NCBI GenBank assembly: GCA_020639075.1
Contig: JACKHI010000001.1
Location: forward strand, 1,054,001 to 1,118,000
Direction of reading: 5' to 3'
DNA: 64,000 nucleotides
DNA from: Phycisphaerales bacterium
GTDB lineage: Bacteria > Planctomycetota > Phycisphaerae > UBA1845 > UTPLA1
The translations under genes were made by a program, and so were the position numbers. The notes beneath the pieces were generated by a model. It searched no databases and had not been told where the DNA came from. It saw nothing but the letters and a program-made list of their open reading frames with translations. Shown here one piece after another: positions 27,025 to 35,078 of the stretch (positions are counted from its first letter, which is position 1; every line of letters begins with the position of its first letter).

Positions 27025-28455
27025 ATGAATCAATCATCCAGACGCCCCACAATTTGCACATTGGTGCTCATCGCCTTTGCCGCAATGCCGAATGTTGCGA
27101 GCGCCGTCGATCTCTTCAAAAAGCTCGACATCGAAAAGGCGACGCAATCCGGGCGTTGGGAACGGAATGCGAAGGACCCGGATATGGTGCGATGCCGCGT
27201 CGATGGCGCGGCGACGCTGGATATCGCGGACGAGCCCGAAGGCGACTACACGTATCGCGTTGAGTGCATGCGCTATGAATCGGAGGGACCTTTCGGCGTC
27301 TATTACTACTTCGACGGCAAACCGGGGACGTTTCTTGTCGGCGGTGAAAAGGAAAACGGCACCGACGGGTTTACGCTGAAGGACGGGACGTCCACGGGGC
27401 AGAATGCGCTCAAGGGCGACAAGGCGCCCGTCGTCGTCAAGAACATGGAAGCCGTGAAGATTGTCCTGACTGTTAAAGGCGGCACGCTGCGGGCCAAACT
27501 GAACGGGACGACGGTCGCGGAACTCAAGAAGGGCCAAGGGGAGATCGACATATTCGGCGATATCGGCATCGGCAGGAATAAGCTGGGCCTCGTCGCGATG
27601 GATGCCGGCGTCATCTTTCGAAACGCCAAGCTCGCCGGAAAGAAGATGAAGGCCAAGAAGTCAGAGGAGACGCCCCAACAAACGAAGGCCGAGGACAATC
27701 CGGCGCCCGAATTCGACGTCGGCGACAAGTGGAAGGGCGAATTCATCGCGTCCGAATTATCCGATGGCCACAGCGAGATGCGGATCACGAACCGGACAAA
27801 GGATCGATACCACGCCGTTGTCGAGCTCGGAAAAATGGGCACGCTCGAGTTCGATTTTCACTATCAGAATTTGCATTTCATCGCGGAGAACATCGTGGAG
27901 CGCTGGTCCCGCGAAAGACAGAAACTCACGAGGCTGGAAATGCGGATTCCCGCGGTCAATGAGGTCTACCTGAGTTTTGACTACACGTTGAATGACGGGC
28001 GGCCGGATAAGACGACCGGCAATGGACACTGCATCTATCTGAATTACGAGCCGAAGAACCCGAAGCCCAAACCGGCGCCCAAGGCCGATGGCGGGAAGAA
28101 CAACGAGCCGTATCCCAAGCTCGCCGTCGGGGAAGTCTGGAGTGGCATTTATTCCGAAGAAACCGGTGCGCCGAAAACCTGCACGCTGAAGATCACCGAC
28201 GTGAAGGAAAGTTGGTGTGCCGCCGAGCTGAACATCGGCGACGGGCGGGTGATTGCGTTTGAATTCGAATTCGAACACAACATGAAGCCCGCGCGAAATA
28301 TCCAGGATCGACCGAAGTCGCCAAAGCGGGAGATCAGGAAAATCGAGGTGTTGCGGCTGTCGGATGGAACCCAGGTAATGATCGAATACGCCCTGATCAC
28401 GAACGATGGTCACAAACGCAGCTTCTACGGACAGGCGGACTTCATCAAGCCTTGA
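27025..28455 (+). CDS. Exported protein with DUF1080-like jelly-roll
   Basis: A 476-residue secreted protein. A signal peptide (TLVLIAFAAMPNVASA) is cut near residue 27. Residues 35-210 read like a concanavalin-type jelly-roll of the DUF1080/3-keto-disaccharide hydrolase group (YRVECMRYESEGPFGVYYYF, LTVKGGTLRAKLNGTTVAEL, FGDIGIGRNKLGLVAMDAGVIFRNAKL). After a charged linker there are two copies of a second beta domain (DVGDKWKGEF..., AVGEVWSGIYSEET...). No catalytic motif is obvious. AGAGGATC precedes the ATG. Likely a periplasmic carbohydrate-associated protein, moderately sure. Confidence 0.78.
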   Translation: MNQSSRRPTICTLVLIAFAAMPNVASAVDLFKKLDIEKATQSGRWERNAKDPDMVRCRVDGAATLDIADEPEGDYTYRVECMRYESEGPFGVYYYFDGKPGTFLVGGEKENGTDGFTLKDGTSTGQNALKGDKAPVVVKNMEAVKIVLTVKGGTLRAKLNGTTVAELKKGQGEIDIFGDIGIGRNKLGLVAMDAGVIFRNAKLAGKKMKAKKSEETPQQTKAEDNPAPEFDVGDKWKGEFIASELSDGHSEMRITNRTKDRYHAVVELGKMGTLEFDFHYQNLHFIAENIVERWSRERQKLTRLEMRIPAVNEVYLSFDYTLNDGRPDKTTGNGHCIYLNYEPKNPKPKPAPKADGGKNNEPYPKLAVGEVWSGIYSEETGAPKTCTLKITDVKESWCAAELNIGDGRVIAFEFEFEHNMKPARNIQDRPKSPKREIRKIEVLRLSDGTQVMIEYALITNDGHKRSFYGQADFIKP

Positions 28456-28553
28456 CTTCCGTGAACCGACGGCGGTGCGAAGAGTCCCTTCCCGCAGCTG
28501 TCCCGATGGCTGGCCCATGGCGTCCAGACGTGGGGGCGCGACGATCGGCGCCC

Positions 28554-28620
28554 CCCGCCGCCATCACGCTCGCGACGATCGACGCCCAGCCCGCCGCCAT
28601 CACGCACGCGACGATCGACT
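28554..28620. repeat. Two-unit tandem repeat
   Basis: Two units of about 31 bases, each CCCGCCGCCATCACGC followed by T or A and CGCGACGATCGAC, separated by a few bases, between two convergent genes. Too short to tell a role. Confidence 0.6.
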
Positions 28621-28634
28621 GCCGCGTGCGCGTG

Positions 28635-29474
28635 TCACTCGCGCGGCGCCACTTCGTCCAGAAACGTCTCGACGTACCCCGCGTAGTTCGGATCCATAAA
28701 GACGCCGAGACCATGAATCGCGTTGAGGGTTTCCAGGCGTTTGGGTTCCGGGGATAAGTCGAACAGCGCCAATGCGCCATCGAGTGGCGTAATGTAATCT
28801 TCGACCGACTGAAGAAAGAGCTTCGGCGGCGTGATTCGCGGCGCCGTCAGTCGCGGGTCGAGCTCGGCGGGCACGTAGCCGGACGCCTCGGGCGACGGCG
28901 TGATCCCCATGAACTCGTAGCCGATGTCCTCAAGAGTGGTCAGCTCGACGACGCCCTCGATGATCATGCCGACGATGTCCGACGGCGCATCCGCGGCCTG
29001 AGCCATCGCGATCATCGTCCCCATGGAAACGCCGTAGAGCACGATGCGCTGCGTCCCCGCCCGACCGGAGCTCCGCACGAATTCGAGCGCCGTATTCGCG
29101 TCGGCGAGGACCGTCGCAAGCGTCGCCACGCCCGTACTCTCGCCGAACCCCTGGTAATCGGCGACGACGACATGGCAGCCCAGGTCATGAAACATCGCGA
29201 CCTGCGGCATGGGCCATGAGCGACTGAAGACGGCGCCATGATCGATCAGGACCGTCGCCCGGGCGTTCTCCCGCGGGACAAACCACGCGTAAATCGTCTC
29301 GCCATTCTCCGCCGTCAGCGCGACATTCTCATACGCAAGCCCATAGAAGTCCGGCGTCGGAAAGACGTATCGCAGGACAGGCATCAGGAGAACGTCGCCA
29401 TCCACCGGCGCCGCGCCACATCCCGCCAGGGCGGCGCATGAAAAGACCAACAACAGAACACGCAGAGATCGCAT
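28635..29474 (-). CDS. Lipid-anchored alpha/beta hydrolase
   Basis: A 279-residue serine hydrolase of the alpha/beta fold with a lipoprotein leader (lipobox ALAGC). The oxyanion/N-terminal strand reads ATVLIDHGAVFSRSWP and the nucleophile elbow is YGVSMGTM (G-x-S-x-G). The acid is probably in SVEDYITPLDG and the His in NAIHGLGVF near the C-terminus. Substrate cannot be told. It is related in fold, not closely in sequence, to the hydrolase pair at 49793 and 50903. Convergent with the gene at 27025. Confidence 0.85.
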   Translation of the reverse strand: MRSLRVLLLVFSCAALAGCGAAPVDGDVLLMPVLRYVFPTPDFYGLAYENVALTAENGETIYAWFVPRENARATVLIDHGAVFSRSWPMPQVAMFHDLGCHVVVADYQGFGESTGVATLATVLADANTALEFVRSSGRAGTQRIVLYGVSMGTMIAMAQAADAPSDIVGMIIEGVVELTTLEDIGYEFMGITPSPEASGYVPAELDPRLTAPRITPPKLFLQSVEDYITPLDGALALFDLSPEPKRLETLNAIHGLGVFMDPNYAGYVETFLDEVAPRE

Positions 29475-29590
29475 CCGACGATTGTAGCAAGCCGAGCGAG
29501 GCGCGGCCCCCTCCTTCCGGCCAGAGACATTTCAGTTTTCAGCCTTTCGGCTTTCAGCTTTTGCCCCCCCGCGCGGTATGCTCGTGACTT

Positions 29591-30223
29591 ATGAACGCCG
29601 GAGGATCGATCGGCAAAGTACGCCTCGCGATGGTTTTCGTGTTGACTTTGTTGACACTGGCCAGCGGCGCATTGTGGGCGGACAGCTATCGCCAGCGTGT
29701 CAACAAGGGAGTCGTATTCAGTTGCGGTGGCGGCTGCAGTTCGATTTATGCCGCGCCGCCGCGCAAGTTCCCGGCACCGCCCAGCTCATGCAGGGACGTC
29801 GGGCTGGATGCGTCATGGTCTCTTGGCGACGGCGGCGATTTTCTCGTTCGGACGTGGGCCGGCCGAATAATGCTCCATCACAAAGAGAAAATTGATCTCG
29901 ACGTGACAGTGCGGGAGAGGGATTTGTCCATCGCCGGCGTCGCCTACGAGCAAAGAGCCGACAGCTGGAATATCTACCCGTTTGATCTCAACGCAGCAGC
30001 GCCGCAACGACCGCCCGTGGAAATTCGCCATCGATATCGAGGCATCGCCTTCCCCCTGTGGGCGCCGACGGCGGTCTTCGCCATCTACCCGCTCTTCTTC
30101 ATCCTCAGCGCCCCCATCCTCCGTCGCCGCCATCGACGGAAGCGCGGACTGTGCGTTGAATGCGGTTACGATCTCAGCCACTCGACCGATCGCTGCCCCG
30201 AGTGCGGCGCGAGGAAGATCTGA
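29591..30223 (+). CDS. Membrane protein with C-terminal zinc ribbon
   Basis: A 210-residue protein with an N-terminal membrane segment (LAMVFVLTLLTLASGALWA), an extracytoplasmic domain, a second membrane segment (FAIYPLFFILSAPIL) followed by basic residues, and a C-terminal zinc ribbon CVECGYDLSHSTDRCPECGA. The ribbon is the same type as in the genes at 18385-20225 and 37446 but lies at the opposite end of the protein. Role unknown. The ATG at 29591 lacks a good Shine-Dalgarno. Confidence 0.72.
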   Translation: MNAGGSIGKVRLAMVFVLTLLTLASGALWADSYRQRVNKGVVFSCGGGCSSIYAAPPRKFPAPPSSCRDVGLDASWSLGDGGDFLVRTWAGRIMLHHKEKIDLDVTVRERDLSIAGVAYEQRADSWNIYPFDLNAAAPQRPPVEIRHRYRGIAFPLWAPTAVFAIYPLFFILSAPILRRRHRRKRGLCVECGYDLSHSTDRCPECGARKI

Positions 30224-30439
30224 GATAATTGGGCCGCACGGCGGAGGCTGACGGCGCCACTGAGCGTTGAGTCGTGAGTATTGGCAATGAGTTATGCCAT
30301 GGGAGTGACGAGTTGTTGGTGCCGCCTGTGGCGACCGGGCGATTAGGTTGTATATTCAGATGCGGCGGTCATCACGTAGGCGAACGGACTGACCTGCGTC
30401 GGCTGCCCCGACATTCGCCCGGCCAGACAGGAATATCGA

Positions 30440-30850
30440 ATGCCTCCCTCTCGCACACGAAGCACCTCTCGCGAAGATACCGCCCCCCAGATGCCTGTGC
30501 CGAGCGTTTCGCGCGTGTTGCTGTATGTCAAGGATATCGAGAAGGTCGCTCAGTTCTATGAACGACATTTCCGACTGTCGCGCATCGAGAGCAATGAGCG
30601 AGGCTGGCTGGAACTCACCAGCGGCAGCGGATGTAACATCGCGATCCACCAGGCGGCCGTGTCGCAGAAAAGCGGCGCGGCAATCAAGATCGTCTTCGGC
30701 GTCAAAGATGTGGCCGCATTCAAGGCCGAATGTGCGAAGGCCGGCTTGAAGTTCGGGGCCATTCATCGAGCCAACGGAATCGAGTTCGCGAACGCGAAGG
30801 ATCCTGCCGGTAACTCGATCTCGATTTCGAATCGCGGGATGCCGGAGTGA
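30440..30850 (+). CDS. VOC (glyoxalase/bleomycin-resistance) family protein
   Basis: A 136-residue single VOC domain after a polar N-terminal extension. The fold signature is visible: SRVLLYVKDIEKVAQFYERHF, WLELTSGSGCNIAIHQAAV, then KIVFGVKDVAAFKAECAKAGLKFG and the metal-site strand FANAKDPAGNSISISN. Members bind a divalent metal as dimers; the substrate cannot be predicted. The ATG at 30440 has AGGAA seven bases upstream; an internal ATG at 30491 is an alternative. It stands alone near repeat copy C. Confidence 0.85.
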   Translation: MPPSRTRSTSREDTAPQMPVPSVSRVLLYVKDIEKVAQFYERHFRLSRIESNERGWLELTSGSGCNIAIHQAAVSQKSGAAIKIVFGVKDVAAFKAECAKAGLKFGAIHRANGIEFANAKDPAGNSISISNRGMPE

Positions 30851-30917
30851 GTCGGGTGCATCGCGCGCCGTCTCTGAACTGAGCGGTGACGCAAGCATTA
30901 GGCGTCGCGGCGAGACT

Positions 30918-30975
30918 CGGCTTTGCGGGAACGGACTCCCGCGGGGAGTGGGTACGAGAAGGATTCTCGTACCAG
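30918..30975. repeat. Partial third copy of the 193-base repeat (right end)
   Basis: Matches only the right end of the repeats at 24035 and 26719, including the GCGGGAACGGACTCCCGC palindrome and GTACGAGAA-GGA-TTCTCGTAC (9-bp perfect stem). It lies just upstream of the IS110 element and may be the sequence into which it inserted. Confidence 0.75.
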
Positions 30976-31039
30976 GACATCATGATCGCATCGCTCGCCA
31001 TTTCGGATGAAAATGTGGTGGCTCGGGGGAGACTGCGAT

Positions 31040-31229
31040 GACGAGGTCGGTTACCGCTTGGCGTCGCGAGCCCGTGCACCAGGATGACCCGGGCGTCCGG
31101 AGGCGCCGTATCATGTCGCCCGTCGTGGATGGCCGGTCGCAGCGATCGGCCACTCGGCGGAGCACGCAGAGCAGACTCTTTTTGAACGGACGCTCCTTCG
31201 CAGGGTTCTTTCGAGCGGGAGGTTCACTC
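31040..31229 (+). ncRNA. Candidate bridge RNA region of the IS110 element
   Basis: The 190 bases ahead of the transposase are non-coding in style and form two good stem-loops. GCCCG (31070-31074) pairs with CGGGC (31090-31094) around a 15-base loop, and GGCCG-TCG (31131-31139) pairs with CGA-CGGCC (31143-31151). In IS110-group elements the left noncoding end produces a bridge RNA whose two loops pair with target and donor DNA. The position and structure fit that role; the loop-to-DNA pairing was not established here. Confidence 0.4.
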
Positions 31230-32459
31230 ATGCGCAAGATGTATGCAGCGTGTGCCGGGATCGACGTTCACAAGAAGAATGTCGTTGTTTGCCTGTTGAA
31301 GGTCGATTCAAAGGGTCAGATCTCGCGCGAGGTCAGGTCGTTTGGAACCTCGACAGGGGCTTTGTTGGAGCTTCTAGACTGGCTGGTGCTGTCGAGCTGT
31401 GAGAGCGTAGCGATGGAGAGTACCGGAGTTTATTGGAAGCCGGTATTCAATCTCCTCGATTCGTCGATGGAGGTCGTGCTGGTGAATGCCCAGCATGTCA
31501 AGGCACTGCCGGGTCGCAAGACGGACGTAAAGGATTGTGAATGGCTCGCCGAATTGCACTTGCATGGCTTGATTCAAGCGAGCTTTATCCCACCTCGCGA
31601 GATTCGCGAATTGCGAGATTTTGTTCGCACGCGTATGACGCTCACGGCCGAGCGGGCAAAGCATGTGAATCGAATTCAGAAGGTGCTCGAAGACGCCAAC
31701 CTGAAGCTGAGCAGCGTCGCCACCGATGTGCTTGGCGTCTCAGGACGCCTGATGTTGAACGCCATCGTGGCCGGGGAGATCGATCCCGGCATCTTGGCCG
31801 ATCTGGCGCGGGGCCGAATGCGGTCGAAACGACCTGAGCTTCGCGATGCCTTGACGGGGCGTATTCGTCCACACCATCGCCTCCTGTTGCAGACGCATTT
31901 GAATCTAATCGACGGTCTCGATGAAGCGATCGCAACGTTGACGGCGCAGATCGAGGAATGCATGCGCCCTTTTGCAGAGCTTCGTGAACGACTCACGACG
32001 ATCCCGGGTGTGGGGAACGAAGTGGCGACGGTGTTCATCAGTGAGATGGGTGTGGACATGTCGCCCTGGCCGACGTTTCGACATGCCGCCTCATGGGCCG
32101 GGTTGTGCCCGGGCCATCACGAGAGTGCCGGCAAACGCAAAAGCGGCCGTACGCGGCACGGGAATCGATGGATCAAGCAGGTGTTCACGCAGGCCGCATG
32201 GTCGGCACAGCGAGCGAACGGTACTTATCTTCAAGCCCACTTTCGAAGGATTCGGTCAAAACGAGGCCCCCGCAAGGCCGCCGTCGCAGTGGCCCACAGC
32301 ATACTCGTTCGATGCTATCTGCTCGCAAAAACGGGAGACGACTACAAGGACCTCGGTTCAACATACTTTGACGACCGTGCCAAGACGGCCATTACCCAGC
32401 GACTGGTTCGAAGACTTAAGAACCTTGGATACCAAGTCGAGTTGACAAACGCAGCTTAG
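31230..32459 (+). CDS. IS110-family transposase (DEDD recombinase)
   Basis: A 409-residue recombinase. The N-terminal RuvC-like DEDD domain shows Asp12 (AGIDVHKK), Glu63 (AMESTGVYW), Asp99 and Asp102 (RKTDVKDCEWLAEL). The C-terminal Transposase_20 domain has LTTIPGVGNEVATVFISEMG, SWAGLCPG and the serine-containing ESAGKRKSGRTRHGNRW. I start it at the ATG at 31230 with GGGAGG seven bases upstream; the longer frame covers the probable bridge-RNA region. No stop or frameshift is visible, so the enzyme may be active. Confidence 0.94.
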   Translation: MRKMYAACAGIDVHKKNVVVCLLKVDSKGQISREVRSFGTSTGALLELLDWLVLSSCESVAMESTGVYWKPVFNLLDSSMEVVLVNAQHVKALPGRKTDVKDCEWLAELHLHGLIQASFIPPREIRELRDFVRTRMTLTAERAKHVNRIQKVLEDANLKLSSVATDVLGVSGRLMLNAIVAGEIDPGILADLARGRMRSKRPELRDALTGRIRPHHRLLLQTHLNLIDGLDEAIATLTAQIEECMRPFAELRERLTTIPGVGNEVATVFISEMGVDMSPWPTFRHAASWAGLCPGHHESAGKRKSGRTRHGNRWIKQVFTQAAWSAQRANGTYLQAHFRRIRSKRGPRKAAVAVAHSILVRCYLLAKTGDDYKDLGSTYFDDRAKTAITQRLVRRLKNLGYQVELTNAA

Positions 32460-32681
32460 ACGAGATTTTCAGAGCAGCGTGCAAACTCACCGCTCGCCAC
32501 TCACCACGCAAAGCTCGGATTTCACCTACCTGCAAATCTGCAATTGAAATCGCCGTGATTTTCCGCGGCAGAATCGTCGCGACCACGGGTACGTCTCCCT
32601 GTACTGCCGTTCAATCGACAATTGGTCATGTTTCGGGCGCCATTGTCCTCAGGCCCGGAATTCCAAACTCAGGAGAGATCC

Positions 32682-33992
32682 ATGGCGCTGATTCCGCATC
32701 CTGCATCGCGACTCGTCCGGACTTTGATCCCGGCCCTCATGCTCTTCGGGGCGGCGCCTGCCGTGGCGCAGAACGTCATCGTCGAATCCGAATTCGACAG
32801 CGACGCCGAAGGATGGGTCGTCATCACCAACGAACCCGGATTCCCGCCGGTGTCGCCCGGCGCCGTCACATGGCAGGCTGCGGGCGGCAATCCCGACGGC
32901 TAAATGCGGCACGTGGATCAGTCCGATGGGGAGACGTCATTCTGGTCGGCGCCCGCCCCTTTCCTCGGCGACAAGTCCGTCGCATTGGGCGGCGCCCTGC
33001 GATTCGACCTGCGGCAGAACTCAACGTCGAGCCAATACAACACGGAGGACCTGATTCTCAGCGGCGGCGGTCTGCTTCTCTATTCCGACCTGTTCTCCCA
33101 TCCCGGCACAACGTGGACGCGATTCTACGTCGCGCTGGCCCCCGGAACCTGGCGACTCGGCGCGCCTGCCGGCCCCTTTGCGAGCAGCGCCGAGATCCTA
33201 CAGGTGCTGAGTAATCTCGACGCCATTTACATCCGGGCGGAATACCGCAGCGGCGCGGATACCGACGGCCTCGACAACGTGCGGATCACCGAAGCCGATC
33301 CCTGCCCTTACAGTTATTTCGACGCATCGAGCGAAAACTGGACGACGGTGGGCGACACGACCAACGTCATGTGGTCCGACACGATGGGCAATCCACCGGG
33401 CAGCTTCGGCGCCGTCGATCTCGTCCAGGGAATCCTCTGGGAATACGTTGCGCCGGGGAAATTCCTCGGAGATCGATCGGCCTTCTTCGGCTCGACGCTG
33501 AGCTTCGACCTGTACACCAATCGCGTGGATGCCGAGCACGCCGGCCAGATCGTTTCGATGCGCGGCTCCGGACTCACGCTGCAATATGAAGCGCCCATGC
33601 TGCCCGTGGAGGACCAGTGGACGCGCTACGACATCCCGCTCGAACCCTCCGAGTTCTGGACCCGCGGCGATACGGGCGACCCCGTGACGCCGCAGGAATT
33701 CAATGCCGTCCTGAGCGGACTGTCGCGCATCTCGATTCGAGGCGAATACTGGAGCGGCGACGACACGGGTTTCATCGACAACGTGCACTTCGGCGATTGC
33801 GGTCCCTGCATCCGACCGGGCGATCTGGATCGCAGCAACACAATTGATGCAGCGGACCTGATGATCCTCGCCGCCGTTCTCGTCGAAAACGACACCGACG
33901 CGGAACACATCGAATGCGCCGATCTGAACAATGACAACGTCATCGACGGATTGGACATCGCCCCAATGGTGTCGCTCCTGCTGTGCGAGTAA
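32682..33992 (+). pseudogene. Laminin-B-like secreted protein with dockerin, split by an in-frame TAA
   Basis: Signal peptide (RTLIPALMLFGAAPAVAQ) followed by two laminin-B-type modules (EFDSDAEGWVV...GGNPDG and YFDASSENWTTVG...) and a C-terminal dockerin-like pair (GDLDRSNTIDAADLMILAAVL, ADLNNDNVIDGLDIAPMVSLLL). Codon 74 (32901-32903) is TAA, exactly where the family motif GGNPxGY needs tyrosine; the frame continues intact for 362 more codons. One base change from TAC or TAT explains it. AGGAGAG precedes the ATG. It is either a recent pseudogene, a readthrough gene or a sequencing error. Planctomycetes use TAA as a stop, so recoding is not expected. Confidence 0.8.
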
Positions 33993-34310
33993 GGGCGGGG
34001 GCCTGCCCTCGGCATGTGTGATGTGGCGATTGGTGATTTGAGATAAGGCGTGGGTGCCCCATCCTTTCCGAATGGAAAGGGTGGGGAATCAATCATCATT
34101 CGAGAGGCCACGTTCTGTCCTAGATCATTCGCAACACCGATTCATCGCACTGATCATCGAACCCCCAATTGCCCCATCACCACGCGTAGAGCGTGTTGAC
34201 GGAAAGTTGCCGGCATGAGGGAATGCTCTCAGCGCGTCGGCCGATCCCACACCCTTTGCTTCGCAAAGGATGGGGCACCCGCGCGAGTAAGGGCGGGGGC
34301 CTGCCCTCGG
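33987..34310. repeat. BIME-like cluster of palindromes and direct repeats
   Basis: A 26-base word beginning CGAGTAAGGGCGGGGGCCTG occurs at 33987 and 34285. Between them are two hairpins in inverted order: TGGGTGCCCCATCCTTTCC-GAAT-GGAAAGG (34051-34086) and CCTTTGC-TTC-GCAAAGG with GGATGGGGCACCC (34246-34280). This is the layout of a bacterial interspersed mosaic element. A second cluster of the same kind is not seen elsewhere in the window. Confidence 0.7.
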
Positions 34311-34879
34311 CACTTGTGATGGGGTGATTTGTAATTTGCGATATGGCCAGACGGCGCCGGCGGCGAAACATCACAAATCGCAACTCTCAAATCTCAGATC
34401 TCGAATCAACTAACAAACTGCCATCCATCTGTCGCACCGCAAATTCCACAGCGCCCGCGAATAGGCCCCGACCACTTCGGTTTTTTTGAGCCCGTTTCTT
34501 TGCCTTCCGCCCAACGCAATCGGCAAAATCGCCGCCGACGGGCTGGAAATGGGGGTTGGCACTGTGCCGCATGTCGCGAGTGGCGGGAATGCGCGCGATG
34601 GCGGCAGTCCTGCGCATGCAACAGCGGCCAATATGCTCGCAGCGGGCAGGACTGCGCTCGCAAAACGCGCGGCTGCGCGCGCAAATGGGCCTTTTGCGCG
34701 CGCCACGCCGCCCAATTCAAACGATTCCGCCCCGAATGCGCCGCGCCGAGCGGCGTCGCATTGACTGCGACCGATTGCCAATGACAGCCAATCCCGACCT
34801 CGCTTATAATGAACCCGCCGAAAGGACCGACGCGGCCGGGAATATGCAGGAATCAAGTGCGTTCACGCCGCGGCCCAAG
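34311..34879. other. Intergenic stretch with GC/GCAAA periodicity
   Basis: About 570 bases without a convincing gene. Around 34560-34720 the sequence has roughly 10-base-periodic GCG/CGC words, with GCAAA at 34660 and 34681 (two helical turns apart) and TTTTGC at 34692. It resembles a degenerate form of the phased arrays at 38551 and 58326. Confidence 0.4.
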
Positions 34880-34902
34880 CACTGGCGGGCGAGCCGCCAG
34901 TG
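34880..34902. repeat. Solo REP-like palindrome (RAYT right-end type)
   Basis: CACTGGCGG, spacer GCGAG, CCGCCAGTG, preceded by CCGCGGCCCAAG as at the right ends of both RAYT copies. A compensatory T-to-C / A-to-G change keeps the stem. No RAYT gene is next to it. Confidence 0.75.
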
Positions 34903-35078
34903 GCACCCGGCGCGTTCAAGGTAATGGTGCCTGCGCCAAGAGACTAGCGCGTCAAAGGCGATGCCCTCGGGGCGAGACAGCGCTGCGGGCTGCCGGTCAG
35001 GTTCGATTGGCGCATCTCTTACCGAAGGAACGCGCGCGATCACAAAGCTCGCATTTGAGAAAGGAACGAGAGACCAAA

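Larger units (their letters stand above)
31000..32500 (+). mobile_element. IS110-family insertion sequence (ends not resolved)
   Basis: The element consists of a structured noncoding left part (about 31040-31229) and one transposase gene (31230-32459). IS110 elements have no terminal inverted repeats and make no or very short target duplications, so the limits cannot be fixed from one copy; the coordinates given are approximate. The neighbouring DNA is rich in REP-like palindromes, known favoured targets of some IS110 relatives. Confidence 0.7.

Noticed and set aside
32682..33992. Recoding of TAA as a sense codon
   Set aside because: Many confidently assigned genes in the window stop at TAA, TAG or TGA, so a changed code is not supported; mutation or sequencing error is simpler.
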